Under the pieces are notes generated by a model that was given only the letters and a program-made list of their open reading frames with translations, did not search any database and was not told where the DNA came from. Positions 7,371 to 15,581 of a stretch of 23,446 nucleotides of DNA are shown one piece after another; the first letter of the stretch is position 1, and every line of letters begins with the position of its first letter. This stretch comes from Rickettsiales bacterium (GTDB lineage Bacteria; Pseudomonadota; Alphaproteobacteria; Rickettsiales; UBA3002). The stretch is from positions 1-23,446 of the forward strand of contig PBPD01000134.1 in NCBI GenBank assembly GCA_002725445.1, given 5' to 3'. A program made the position numbers and the translations under genes.

Positions 7371-8356
7371 TGCGCCGCCTTTTGTCGCCTCAATTCCGCC
7401 TTATACTTGGCTACATTACGGTTATGCTCTGCCAATGTACGCGCAAAATGGTGCCCGCCCGTGCCTGTGGCCACAAAATAATACTCATTCGTGCTGGGCG
7501 GATTAAGCACCGCTTCCAGTGCCGCTCGCCCAGGGTTGGCAATAGGACGTGGCGGCAGCCCTGCATGCACATACGTGTTATAGGGGTGATCAATCTTCAG
7601 GTCTTTGCGCCATAATGGTCGCCCTAACGGCTCGCCGCTGGCTTTCTCTATGCCATAAATGACCGTCGGGTCAGACTGCAGGGGCATGCCTTTGCGCAAT
7701 CGGTTCACAAACACCGCCGCCACACGCCCACGCTCCTGATCCAGCCCGGTTTCTTTTTCAACAATCGACGCCAACACCAACGCTTCATGTGGCGTATCAA
7801 ACGGCAAACCATCGGCACGCTTTGGCCATAATGTATCGATCGCCTCCTGCATATGCGCCTGCATACGCTCGACCATCGCTTCACGCGATTCGTCACGATG
7901 GAAATGATAGGTGTCCGGCATCACATAGCCTTCACGCATGGGCGGCACATCACCTGTCAGCCGATCGTTACGCAGCAATAGCTGCTTAATCTCTTCCACT
8001 GTCCAGCCTTCCGGTATGGTCACGCTATAGGTGATCGACTCACCTTTCGCCAGACGCTCCATCACGACTTTAGGGCTGACATGCGCGGGGAACAAATACT
8101 CTCCCGCCTTCATGGCTTTTTGCTTATCTTGCAGCACCACCATGCCTTTGAACAGCAAAGGCTGATTGATAACGCCCGCTTCAGTCAGTGTTTGGGTAAT
8201 AGACGAAAAACCTGTGCCGGGCGCAATCAGAACCGTGGTTTCCTCAGGCAAATCGCCTTCAGCCTCGAACCACCATTGCGCGTAGGCCAGCGCCCCTACT
8301 GCTGCCACCAATCCAAGGATGGTGCAGACAAATAACGCACGCCATAAAAATCTCAT
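7367..8356 (-). CDS. mltG: endolytic murein transglycosylase
   Basis: The 329-residue protein has an N-terminal membrane anchor (residues 5-28), a LysM-like region around 40-110 and the MltG catalytic domain. The ASIVEKETG motif with presumed catalytic Glu200, GYVMPDTYHF (143-152), NRLRKGMPLQSDPTVIYG, and HPYNTYVHAGLPPRPIANPG are all present. Family knowledge: it cleaves nascent peptidoglycan strands in the periplasm at the inner membrane and sets glycan length. It follows fabF, as commonly seen in alphaproteobacteria. GAGGG precedes the ATG, and a 20-base hairpin lies directly upstream of that ribosome site. Confidence 0.95.
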   Translation of the reverse strand: MRFLWRALFVCTILGLVAAVGALAYAQWWFEAEGDLPEETTVLIAPGTGFSSITQTLTEAGVINQPLLFKGMVVLQDKQKAMKAGEYLFPAHVSPKVVMERLAKGESITYSVTIPEGWTVEEIKQLLLRNDRLTGDVPPMREGYVMPDTYHFHRDESREAMVERMQAHMQEAIDTLWPKRADGLPFDTPHEALVLASIVEKETGLDQERGRVAAVFVNRLRKGMPLQSDPTVIYGIEKASGEPLGRPLWRKDLKIDHPYNTYVHAGLPPRPIANPGRAALEAVLNPPSTNEYYFVATGTGGHHFARTLAEHNRNVAKYKAELRRQKAAQ

Positions 8357-8364
8357 GTTGCCCT

Positions 8365-8384
8365 CACGTGTTGTGACACACGTG
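8365..8384 (-). repeat. inverted repeat between fabF and mltG
   Basis: CACGTGT (8365-8371) and ACACGTG (8378-8384) flank a six-base spacer in the 33-base gap between fabF and mltG. In the mRNA this can form a hairpin ending just before the GAGGG ribosome site of mltG. No T-run follows it on the transcribed strand, so it is not a standard terminator. Confidence 0.7.
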
Positions 8385-8389
8385 ACAGT

Positions 8390-9649
8390 TTACACACGCT
8401 TGAATACAAGGGAAGCGTTCGTGCCACCAAATCCGAAAGAATTGGATAACACAGCATCAATCTTACGTTCTTTCGCTTGATGCGGCACCAGATCCACGCC
8501 GGCCACCGCTTCAGACGGATTGTCCAGATTCAGTGTTGGTGGTGCTATCTGGTCGCGCATTGCCAGCAATCCAAAGATTGCTTCCACGCTACCAGCACCG
8601 CCCAACAAGTGGCCAACAGCCGACTTGGTCGACGACATAGACAATTCGTCAATCGCACTGCCAAACAAACGGCGTACCGCACCCAGCTCAATCTCGTCAC
8701 CTTTCGGTGTTGAGGTACCGTGTGCGTTGATATAGTCAACGTCGGAGCCATCCAGATTCGCATGGTTGAGCGCCATTTGCATGGAACGGTAACCACCATC
8801 GCCATCATCGGCAGGCGCGGTAATGTGGTGTGCATCGCCTGACAGACCATACCCTGCCACTTCACCATAGATGGTAGCGCCACGGGCTTTCGCATGCTCG
8901 TATTCTTCCAGCACAACAACGCCGGAGCCTTCACCCATAACGAAACCGTCACGCCCCTCGTCCCACGGACGCGATGCTTTTTCCGGTGTATCATTATAGC
9001 TGGTGGAAAGCGCACGTGCTGCCGCAAAGCCCGCAATGCCGATTGGGCAAATGGTTGCCTCGGCTGAGCCTGCGATCATCACATCCGCATCGCCATACTG
9101 GATCAGTCGGCTTGCATCACCAATGGCGTGCGCGCCGGTCGAACAGGCGGTAACCACCGAGTGGTTAGGCCCTTTATAGCCATGACGGATAGATACCTGA
9201 CCCGAAGCCAGATTGATAAGACATGCAGGGATGAAGAACGGGCTGATACGCTTAGGGCCTTTCTCGGCCATGAGCTTCACGGAATTCTCGATCAGCGGCA
9301 AACCACCAATACCCGATCCGATCATCACACCGGTGCGGTGTTGCTGTTCTTCCGTTTCCGGCTTCCAGCCCGACATCAGGATTGCCTCTTCAGCCGCCAC
9401 CATGGCGAACTGAATGAAGTCATCCATCTTGCGCTGTTCTTTTGGCGCAATAATGTCATCAGGCTGGAATGCGCCTGGCTCGTCGCCCCGCGGCACTTGC
9501 GCTGCCACCTTACACGGCAACTCGGAGGTGTCGAACTTGTCAATCGCTTGCAATCCCGACTCTCCGGCAACCAAACGTTCCCATGAAGTTTTAACGCCAC
9601 TGCCTAGCGGCGTGACCAAACCCATTCCGGTAACAACTACCCGGCGCAT
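8390..9649 (-). CDS. fabF: beta-ketoacyl-[acyl-carrier-protein] synthase II
   Basis: The 419-residue product has the Cys-His-His triad of condensing enzymes: Cys169 in VVTACSTGAHAIG, His310 in INAHGTSTPKGD, and His347 in TKSAVGHLLGGAG. Lys342 is also conserved. The NSFGFGGTNASLVF sequence closes the protein. Family knowledge: it condenses malonyl-ACP with acyl-ACP during elongation in type II fatty-acid synthesis in the cytosol. The start ATG has GAGGG upstream, and the gene lies 31 bases after acpP. Full-length and intact. Confidence 0.97.
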   Translation of the reverse strand: MRRVVVTGMGLVTPLGSGVKTSWERLVAGESGLQAIDKFDTSELPCKVAAQVPRGDEPGAFQPDDIIAPKEQRKMDDFIQFAMVAAEEAILMSGWKPETEEQQHRTGVMIGSGIGGLPLIENSVKLMAEKGPKRISPFFIPACLINLASGQVSIRHGYKGPNHSVVTACSTGAHAIGDASRLIQYGDADVMIAGSAEATICPIGIAGFAAARALSTSYNDTPEKASRPWDEGRDGFVMGEGSGVVVLEEYEHAKARGATIYGEVAGYGLSGDAHHITAPADDGDGGYRSMQMALNHANLDGSDVDYINAHGTSTPKGDEIELGAVRRLFGSAIDELSMSSTKSAVGHLLGGAGSVEAIFGLLAMRDQIAPPTLNLDNPSEAVAGVDLVPHQAKERKIDAVLSNSFGFGGTNASLVFKRV

Positions 9650-9680
9650 AAGCCCTCAATATCTTAGATTAATAATCGAT

Positions 9681-9914
9681 TTACTGATTGTTATCGATGT
9701 AAGTGATCGCATCGTTAACGGTCTGAATTTTCTCAGCCGCTTCATCCGGAATCTCGATACCGAACTCTTCTTCAAATGCCATCACCAGCTCAACAGTGTC
9801 CAGGCTGTCTGCGCCCAGATCGTCGATGAAGCTAGCCTCAGGGGTAACTTTGCTCTCTTCTACGCCCAGATGTTCTACTACGATTTTCTTTACGCGTTCT
9901 GCAGTATCACTCAT
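9681..9914 (-). CDS. acpP: acyl carrier protein
   Basis: The 77-residue acidic product carries the ACP phosphopantetheine site GADSLDTVEL, with attachment serine Ser37. It is the thioester carrier for growing acyl chains and the partner of FabD, FabG and FabF. ATG 9914 is chosen because AAGGA lies upstream at good spacing and length equals the family norm; a longer frame running to 9980 adds 22 residues unlike ACP. In this genome acpP is separated from fabG by a 2.2-kb gene, and its 114-base leader contains two palindromes, so it may have its own promoter. Confidence 0.98.
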   Translation of the reverse strand: MSDTAERVKKIVVEHLGVEESKVTPEASFIDDLGADSLDTVELVMAFEEEFGIEIPDEAAEKIQTVNDAITYIDNNQ

Positions 9915-9961
9915 TGTTGAATGTCCTTCGTTGTTAATCTGCGGTTTAAAATATGTCGTCG

Positions 9962-9986
9962 GTGCTAGCACAAAGAACATTCTTTG
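9962..9986. repeat. two abutting palindromes upstream of acpP
   Basis: GTGCTAGCAC (9962-9971) is a perfect 10-base palindrome. It shares one base with CAAAGAACATTCTTTG (9971-9986), which has 7-base arms around CA. They sit 48-72 bases before the acpP start and could be operator sites or an mRNA structure. Confidence 0.75.
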
Positions 9987-10028
9987 ACCAGCAAAATCGC
10001 ATGCTTATACCGTGCTGAATCCATATGT

Positions 10029-12221
10029 CTACCGGAAAAAATTAAGCGCCTGTAATATGTTGGAAAAGTCATCGGTCCATACGCGCCTGTTATCGGGCTT
10101 CACGCGCTTCCAGCCCTCATGTTGCTGCACCAGAGCACGCACCGCGTCGTAGTTGCGCGCCACCACCACATACTGCGCAGACGTAGCCCCCGGGCCTTCT
10201 GGTGCAAATGCCTTCACATATGCAGTAAAACCAAGCGATTCCGCAATATCGCCAATGATAGGCGCTAAATCCATATGCCGGTTGGAGATATGAAACGCTA
10301 ACACCCCATGGCGTGTCATTTTATCCATATAAATACGGGTTGCTTCCTGCGTCAGCAAATGCATGGGCAGCGAGTCGGAATTATAGGCATCAAGCACCAT
10401 AAGCCCGTAATAATTCTCGGCGCGTTTCTCAATCTCCAAACGCGCATCCCCCATAATCACTTGTGCCTTACCCGGGCAATCGCGCAAGTAAGTAAATACA
10501 CCTTTATCGCGCGCAATCTGCAAGGCATGGGGATTGATCTCGAAAAAGTCGACTTGCTGCCCCTGATCAGCCGCACAGGCCAGCGTGCCTACTCCCAGCC
10601 CGGCTATTGCCATAGGAGCCTTGCGGGCATTGTCCTGCAAACTGTTCTTTATCTCCAACACGGGCGGGTAATAGGTGGTCAGCAACAAACGCTGCTCAGG
10701 AATCACGCTTTGCTGGCCGTGAAGGGTGGTGCCATGCAAATAGCTGAAGGATTGCTGGCGCGCATCAAAATGCACTTTGGAGACACCAAAAAAGTTGCGT
10801 TCTTTAATGAGGGTGGGCCTGTCATTCTTCACATACATCATCGCCAGAATGGCAATCAGCAGCACCGCAGCACTACGCGGGCGGGAATGACGCACTTTCC
10901 ACATACAGAACATTAAAGTAGCCGCCAGACAGACAAACATCGGGTTAATGCGAATCACTTCAAATAGCGCGTTTACGGTCTGCTGGTAAGGTTGGGTGAT
11001 GGTCGGAAACGCCTTAGCCACCGCAAACAGCGCCAACCCTGCACACACACCATAAAGCCAATCGCGATTGCTAAAATTATAGTCTCTATTGTCGCGGTAG
11101 AACGGGTACAACCAGCACGCCACCCACAACATGGCCAGATATTCATACACATCATTAAACAGCACCGGTGCCAGCAAGGCGTTGAATACGCCGCCTACAA
11201 ATCCACCGACAGCCAGCCACAGATAAAATTCGGTCAGCTTCTCTGCCTTGGGCGAGGTTTCAGCCAACCGTCCATGGCACACCAGCGCAATCACGAAGAA
11301 ACTGATTATCTGCAGCACCAACGCGACATAATTAACGGACTGGAAATATAAAAGCGCCAGCACATTCACCAGCAATAACGGCATGAACAGCCATTGTCCC
11401 AGCCTGTACAGCCACGGCAAACCTGCAAATGCCAACACGTAGCTCAGCAAATACAGCGCCAGAGGAATCACCCAGAACAGCGGTACGGCAGCTAAATCGG
11501 TCGTGATATAGGTCGTAATGCCCAACATCAGGCTGGACGGAATCGCCGCCAGCCCCAGCCAGTGAATACGCTGCGTCCAACTTGCCGACCACGCCACTTC
11601 CTGACGGGCTACAGGATATTGCTTCATGCGCCATAGCACGCTCAAACTCACCGCCACCAGCAACAGGGCAAAAGCAACAAAGCTTTGCGACCAGTATTGC
11701 TGCAGCTCCTGCAAACCAAAGAAGGGTTCTATTACAAATGGAAAACTCAATAGCGCTATCAGGCTCGCCGCGTTACTCACCGCGTAAAGCGGGTAAGGGT
11801 TTTCGGCCATTTTATGCCCCGAATGGGCAAACCAGAATTGCAACAAAGAAGCATTGGCAGACAGCACAAAGAAAGGCAGCCCGACCGATGCGCCCAGCAC
11901 CACCAGACTCCAGCTGATAGGCGCATTCTGCGGCGTGAACACCCCGGTTGCGTGCAGCCCCAGCGGCAGACTCGCCACCGCCAGTGTTACCAGTAGCATA
12001 TGCACCCAGACCTGCCCGCGCGCTCCCAGCCAGTGATGCCCCACATGGGCGTACACATAGCCGAGCAACAACATGCCCTGGAAGAACATAACGGCGGTAT
12101 TCCACACCGCTGCACCGCCACCCAGATAGGGCAGCATCAGCTTGGTCATGAGTGGCTGCACCGCGAAAATAAGGAACGCGCTAAGCCCTATTGCAATCGC
12201 ATACGTTCCTAGCAAACGCAT
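10029..12221 (-). CDS. membrane protein fused to spermidine-synthase-like domain (fused MFS/spermidine synthase family)
   Basis: The 730-residue protein has an N-terminal membrane region with about a dozen hydrophobic segments (residues 5-460). A cytosolic C-terminal Rossmann domain of the spermidine synthase/methyltransferase type follows (about 500-715). Visible motifs are GLGVGTLACAA (541-551), an acidic ligand Glu561 in FFEINP, GDARLEIEKR (591-600) and LDAYNSDSLPMHLLT (610-624). The family is widespread but its biochemical role is not established; polyamine or other aminopropyl chemistry is only inferred. It begins two bases after fabG with no strong ribosome site, so coupling to fabG is likely. 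It interrupts the usual fabG-acpP adjacency. Confidence 0.85.
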   Translation of the reverse strand: MRLLGTYAIAIGLSAFLIFAVQPLMTKLMLPYLGGGAAVWNTAVMFFQGMLLLGYVYAHVGHHWLGARGQVWVHMLLVTLAVASLPLGLHATGVFTPQNAPISWSLVVLGASVGLPFFVLSANASLLQFWFAHSGHKMAENPYPLYAVSNAASLIALLSFPFVIEPFFGLQELQQYWSQSFVAFALLLVAVSLSVLWRMKQYPVARQEVAWSASWTQRIHWLGLAAIPSSLMLGITTYITTDLAAVPLFWVIPLALYLLSYVLAFAGLPWLYRLGQWLFMPLLLVNVLALLYFQSVNYVALVLQIISFFVIALVCHGRLAETSPKAEKLTEFYLWLAVGGFVGGVFNALLAPVLFNDVYEYLAMLWVACWLYPFYRDNRDYNFSNRDWLYGVCAGLALFAVAKAFPTITQPYQQTVNALFEVIRINPMFVCLAATLMFCMWKVRHSRPRSAAVLLIAILAMMYVKNDRPTLIKERNFFGVSKVHFDARQQSFSYLHGTTLHGQQSVIPEQRLLLTTYYPPVLEIKNSLQDNARKAPMAIAGLGVGTLACAADQGQQVDFFEINPHALQIARDKGVFTYLRDCPGKAQVIMGDARLEIEKRAENYYGLMVLDAYNSDSLPMHLLTQEATRIYMDKMTRHGVLAFHISNRHMDLAPIIGDIAESLGFTAYVKAFAPEGPGATSAQYVVVARNYDAVRALVQQHEGWKRVKPDNRRVWTDDFSNILQALNFFR

Positions 12222-12223
12222 GG

Positions 12224-12961
12224 CTATACCATCAACAAACCGCCATTCACATGGAGCGTCTGGCCGTTGATGTACGAAGCTTTATCCGACGCCAAAAAGC
12301 TCACGGCGTTCGCGATATCTTCCGGCAGCCCGAAACGCCCTGCTGGAATATTGGCCGTGATACGCGAGGACTGCTCCTCGTTAAGTGCGTCGGTCATAGG
12401 GGTTTTGATAAAACCGGGCGCCACACAATTGACCGTAATGCCACGGCTTGCCACTTCCTGTGCCAGCGCCTTGCTCATGCCAATCATTCCGGCTTTCGAC
12501 GCACAATAGTTTGTCTGACCCGGATTACCCATTACAGCGACGACCGAGCTGATATTGATGATGCGACCGCTGCGTTGTTTCATCATACCGCGCAGGACAG
12601 CTTTGTTGAGGCGATGGGTGGCAGTCAGGTTAATGGCCAGCACATCGTCCCATTCTTCGTCTTTCATGCGCATCGCCAGATTATCTTTGGTCACACCCGC
12701 ATTACATACCAGAATATCCAGCCCGCCCAGCGCTTCTTCTGCCTGCTTTGGCAGTGCATCTACCGCATCACGGTCTGTCAAATTACACGGAGTCACGGCC
12801 ACATTGCCACCCAGCTCACTCGCCAGTGCTTCCAGCTTTTCTGCCCGAGTGCCCGAAATGGCAATATGCGCGCCTTCAGCGTGCAGCGCACGTGCCACAG
12901 CTTCACCGATACCACCTGTTGCGCCGGTTACCAGCGCTTTTTTACCTTCCAACAAACTCAT
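12224..12961 (-). CDS. fabG: 3-oxoacyl-[acyl-carrier-protein] reductase
   Basis: The 245-residue short-chain dehydrogenase has the NADP-binding TGATGGIGEA (residues 12-21), the NAGVTKDNLAMRM stretch typical of FabG, Asn111, Ser139, and the YCASK active site with Tyr152 and Lys156. Family knowledge: it reduces beta-ketoacyl-ACP with NADPH in the elongation cycle. It follows fabD by 11 bases and has AAGGAAA upstream of the ATG. Length and motifs are normal. Confidence 0.97.
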   Translation of the reverse strand: MSLLEGKKALVTGATGGIGEAVARALHAEGAHIAISGTRAEKLEALASELGGNVAVTPCNLTDRDAVDALPKQAEEALGGLDILVCNAGVTKDNLAMRMKDEEWDDVLAINLTATHRLNKAVLRGMMKQRSGRIINISSVVAVMGNPGQTNYCASKAGMIGMSKALAQEVASRGITVNCVAPGFIKTPMTDALNEEQSSRITANIPAGRFGLPEDIANAVSFLASDKASYINGQTLHVNGGLLMV

Positions 12962-12972
12962 CGTTCTTTTCC

Positions 12973-13917
12973 TTATGCTGCTTTTGCAAAACCGTCCAGA
13001 TCGGCCGGCTGACTGATATTTACGGTCACAATGTCACGGTCAATACGCTTCACCAAACCGCTTAGCACATTGCCATGGCCGATCTCAATCATGCGGTCAA
13101 CGCCCTGATCTTTCATGTAGCTTACCGACTCACGCCATTTCACCATGGAGGTCACTTGCTGCACCAGCAAATCACGAATGGTGGCAGCGTCGCTTACTGC
13201 TTGGGCGTTCACATTCGCTACCACAGACACACAAGGTGCTTTCACATCGGCATCGGCCAGCGCCTGCGCCATACGTTCGGCGGCCGGCTGCATCAGCGAG
13301 CAGTGGAACGGCGCACTCACAGCGAGCGGAACTGCACGCTTCGCGCCTTTTTCTTTGGCAATTTCGATAGCGCGTTCAATGCCTTTGGCCGACCCACTCA
13401 GCACAATTTGCTGGTCATTATTGTAATTCGCCACTTCACAGATTTCGCCATCGCCATTTGCTTCGTTAGCAATGGCCTGCACCTCATCGAAGCTCGGCCC
13501 GATAATCGCCGCCATGGCGCCTTCACCGGCAGGCACTGCGGCTTGCATGGCCTCGCCACGAATACGTAACAGCTTCGCCGCCTCCGCCAGCGTGAAAGTG
13601 CCCGCTGCGGTCAGCGCCGCATATTCACCCAAGGAATGCCCCGCTACAAACGACGCAGCATCCGCCACTTTGAAGCCCATTTCTGCTTCCATCACGCGCA
13701 ACGCCGCAATGGAACATGCCATAATGGCGGGCTGTGTGTTTTCCGTCGCGGTCAGATCCGCTTCTGGCCCTTCAAACATGATTTTAGATAGATGCTGATT
13801 CAGCGCGTCATCGACTTCTTCGAACACAGCGCGTGCGGCTGCAAAATTCTCAGCCAACGCCTGCCCCATGCCTACAGCCTGGCTACCTTGTCCAGGGAAA
13901 ATCAATGCAGTGGTCAT
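12973..13917 (-). CDS. fabD: malonyl-CoA:acyl-carrier-protein transacylase
   Basis: The 314-residue product has the acyltransferase motifs FPGQGSQ (residues 7-13), GHSLGEYAAL with nucleophile Ser95, Arg120 in the RIRG segment, and SAPFHCSLM with His205. Family knowledge: it transfers malonyl from CoA to ACP, supplying the extender for FabF in the cytosol. An AGGAAG ribosome site precedes the ATG. It is the first fab gene of the cluster; a promoter probably lies in the 101 bases before it, though no clear -35/-10 pair stands out. Confidence 0.97.
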   Translation of the reverse strand: MTTALIFPGQGSQAVGMGQALAENFAAARAVFEEVDDALNQHLSKIMFEGPEADLTATENTQPAIMACSIAALRVMEAEMGFKVADAASFVAGHSLGEYAALTAAGTFTLAEAAKLLRIRGEAMQAAVPAGEGAMAAIIGPSFDEVQAIANEANGDGEICEVANYNNDQQIVLSGSAKGIERAIEIAKEKGAKRAVPLAVSAPFHCSLMQPAAERMAQALADADVKAPCVSVVANVNAQAVSDAATIRDLLVQQVTSMVKWRESVSYMKDQGVDRMIEIGHGNVLSGLVKRIDRDIVTVNISQPADLDGFAKAA

Positions 13918-13992
13918 ATGTCTTCCTGTTTTTCGTTAGTTACGTAATGGCTAGTGGATTACAGGAAGATACGTTCAGTTGCAAGTTGCAGG

Positions 13993-14031
13993 CTAAATGC
14001 CCAATCTAAATGCCCAGTCTAAATGCCAAGC
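13993..14031. repeat. triplicated 13-base tandem repeat at a gene end
   Basis: Three adjacent 13-base units read CTAAATGCCCAAT, CTAAATGCCCAGT and CTAAATGCCAAGC on the plus strand. The third unit contains the TAG stop of the pseudopilin-like gene, and the first two repeat that end downstream of it, between this gene and fabD. It looks like a local slippage duplication. Confidence 0.9.
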
Positions 14032-14744
14032 AAAATACGAAAATAGCACATACGCGTGTCATCACTAACATTATACTCCGCGGTAAAACGGTCGGTTGTC
14101 GTGGCGCAGAGCCAACTGCCATCGCGACGGTTCGCCATATATTGCCCCGTGCCTGGCTTGCCATCATCTGCTTTTTCATCGATTTTTTTCGCTTCTTCGG
14201 GCGTAAACACCGCGCCGTTCGCCCCTTGGGCATCTACATCACCTAATGAAAGGTTATTTTTATATGCAAACCCATAACGATCCCCGCTTGGGCTACTCAA
14301 TGCAACATAACTTGGGAAAAAGCTGACTTTACTCACCGCTGTTTCAGGTGCGTTCTCTCCCGGCACCACATGCACCGTATTATCGGGCCCGGTTTGCCCG
14401 GTGAATTGCCCGGGAATCATGCCCGCCAATGCCAAATGCTGCCATGCGCCAAAACGCTCATCCGCACCACTATACTCACCGTCGTTATCACCATCAGCGT
14501 GCGCATCACTCCAATAGGCAGTAGCACGCGAAAAATCCCCCGGCAGCGCGCTATATTGCGAGCGAAACGCATTAATGCCTGCGATTAATTCCTGCCCTTG
14601 GCTGGCTACCGCATTCAGCTTGCTACTGGTAATCAGGCTTTGCCCTGCCAGCACACCGCCAAGCAACAAGCCAATAATTACGATTACAATCGCCAGTTCG
14701 ATAAGGCTGAAAGCGCTTTCGCGCTTAGAATGTGCTAATGTCAT
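14019..14744 (-). CDS. prepilin-type N-terminal cleavage/methylation domain protein (pseudopilin-like)
   Basis: The 241-residue protein begins with a class III signal: a short basic leader, then FSLIELAIVIVIIGLLLGG with the conserved Glu at +5 (Glu16). The residue before the cleavage site is Ala11 where Gly is usual. A long N-terminal alpha helix is followed by LPGDFSRATAYW and an Asp-rich loop (Asp80, 84, 86, 88) that resembles calcium sites of type II secretion pseudopilins. Cys213 and Cys233 near the C-terminus may form a disulfide. No other pilus or secretion gene is nearby. It lies upstream of fabD with a 101-base gap and probably is its own unit. Exported, inner-membrane or filament location is inferred. 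Confidence 0.82.
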   Translation of the reverse strand: MTLAHSKRESAFSLIELAIVIVIIGLLLGGVLAGQSLITSSKLNAVASQGQELIAGINAFRSQYSALPGDFSRATAYWSDAHADGDNDGEYSGADERFGAWQHLALAGMIPGQFTGQTGPDNTVHVVPGENAPETAVSKVSFFPSYVALSSPSGDRYGFAYKNNLSLGDVDAQGANGAVFTPEEAKKIDEKADDGKPGTGQYMANRRDGSWLCATTTDRFTAEYNVSDDTRMCYFRILLGI

Positions 14745-14896
14745 GCAAAATCCCGTAGCGTATATTTCATCAAGAATACCTGCTATAAGGCACTATAGAA
14801 GCATTTTACGCAAGAAACACTTGCAAATACAGTAAAATCCTGTATGCATTGCAACCCCTTCAGGCGCTAAGCCTGTTGGACATTAATTTCCAGGGT

Positions 14897-14920
14897 ACCC
14901 TGCCGCACATGGGGTGAGGT
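14897..14920 (+). promoter_or_regulatory. probable S6:S18-binding hairpin in the rpsF leader
   Basis: The rpsF leader can fold with an outer stem ACCCT/AGGT (14897-14901 with 14917-14920), a bulge containing CCG (14903-14905), and an apical stem CAC/GTG (14906-14908 with 14914-14916) around a five-base loop. A CCG bulge next to an apical hairpin is the hallmark of the described S6:S18 leader motif, through which the S6-S18 protein pair represses its own operon. The fold was made by eye. Confidence 0.55.
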
Positions 14921-14952
14921 TAGGAAGATGCCCGTTAATGTTGGAGGATAAT

Positions 14953-15303
14953 ATGGCACAGTATGAGTGCACCTTTATCGCACGTCACGACATGTCGCGT
15001 AACGATGTGCAAAAACTCACCGACGAATTCGCTGCTGTTATTAAAGACAATGGTGGTTCGGTTGTGAAAGAAGAATATTGGGGTCTGCGTAACCTCGCTT
15101 ACAAAATCAACAAAAACGGCAAAGGCCACTACACAATGCTGGGTCTGGATACCCCGTACCCCGCACTGGCTGAAATGGAACGTCAAATGCGCCTTAATGA
15201 AGACGTAGTACGTGTTCTGACCGTTAAAGTTGAAACAATGGATTCCAGCCCAAGCGTGATGATGAAACATCGCGGTGGCGATTCGGATTCCGAAGCAGCA
15301 TAG
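14953..15303 (+). CDS. rpsF: 30S ribosomal protein S6
   Basis: The 116-residue product has the S6 fold signatures: MAQYECTFIARHDMS at the start, YWGLRNLAYKINKNGKGHY in the middle and VRVLTVKVE near residue 95. A short Ser/Asp-rich tail ends it. S6 binds 16S rRNA together with S18 on the small-subunit platform. ATG 14953 is preceded by GGAGG with ideal spacing; a frame starting at 14914 would add 13 residues and overlap the leader hairpin. rpsR follows after 20 bases, forming the rpsF-rpsR-rplI operon. Confidence 0.97.
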   Translation: MAQYECTFIARHDMSRNDVQKLTDEFAAVIKDNGGSVVKEEYWGLRNLAYKINKNGKGHYTMLGLDTPYPALAEMERQMRLNEDVVRVLTVKVETMDSSPSVMMKHRGGDSDSEAA

Positions 15304-15323
15304 TTTAAAGAGAGGTATTGATT

Positions 15324-15569
15324 ATGGCACATGCCCCTGCAGCAGGTGGACGCAAAGTCTTTTTCCGTCGCAAGAAAACCTGCCCGTTCTCTGGTCCAAA
15401 AGCACCAGCGATCGATTACAAAGATGTTAAATTGCTCAGCCGTTTTGTATCTGAGCGCGGTAAAATTTTGCCAAGCCGTATTACGGCCGTTTCGAATAAG
15501 AAACAACGTGAGCTGGCAAAAGCAATCAAACGCGCCCGCAATCTGGCACTGATGCCGTACGTAGGATAA
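15324..15569 (+). CDS. rpsR: 30S ribosomal protein S18
   Basis: The 81-residue basic protein shows the S18 pattern: FFRRKKTCPFSG, then IDYKDVKLLSRFVSERGKILPSRITAVS, and KKQRELAKAIKRARNLALMPYV. It binds S6 and the platform of the small subunit. The ATG at 15324 follows AGAGAGG; a TTG two codons earlier is less likely. It lies between rpsF and rplI. Confidence 0.98.
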   Translation: MAHAPAAGGRKVFFRRKKTCPFSGPKAPAIDYKDVKLLSRFVSERGKILPSRITAVSNKKQRELAKAIKRARNLALMPYVG

Positions 15570-15581
15570 GGAGTCACACCC

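Noticed and set aside
9915..9980. N-terminal extension of acpP
   Set aside because: The extra 22 residues do not resemble ACP; the ribosome site and family length fix the start at 9914.
12191..13012. Plus-strand frame of 273 residues over fabG
   Set aside because: Antisense shadow of fabG, with no family motifs.
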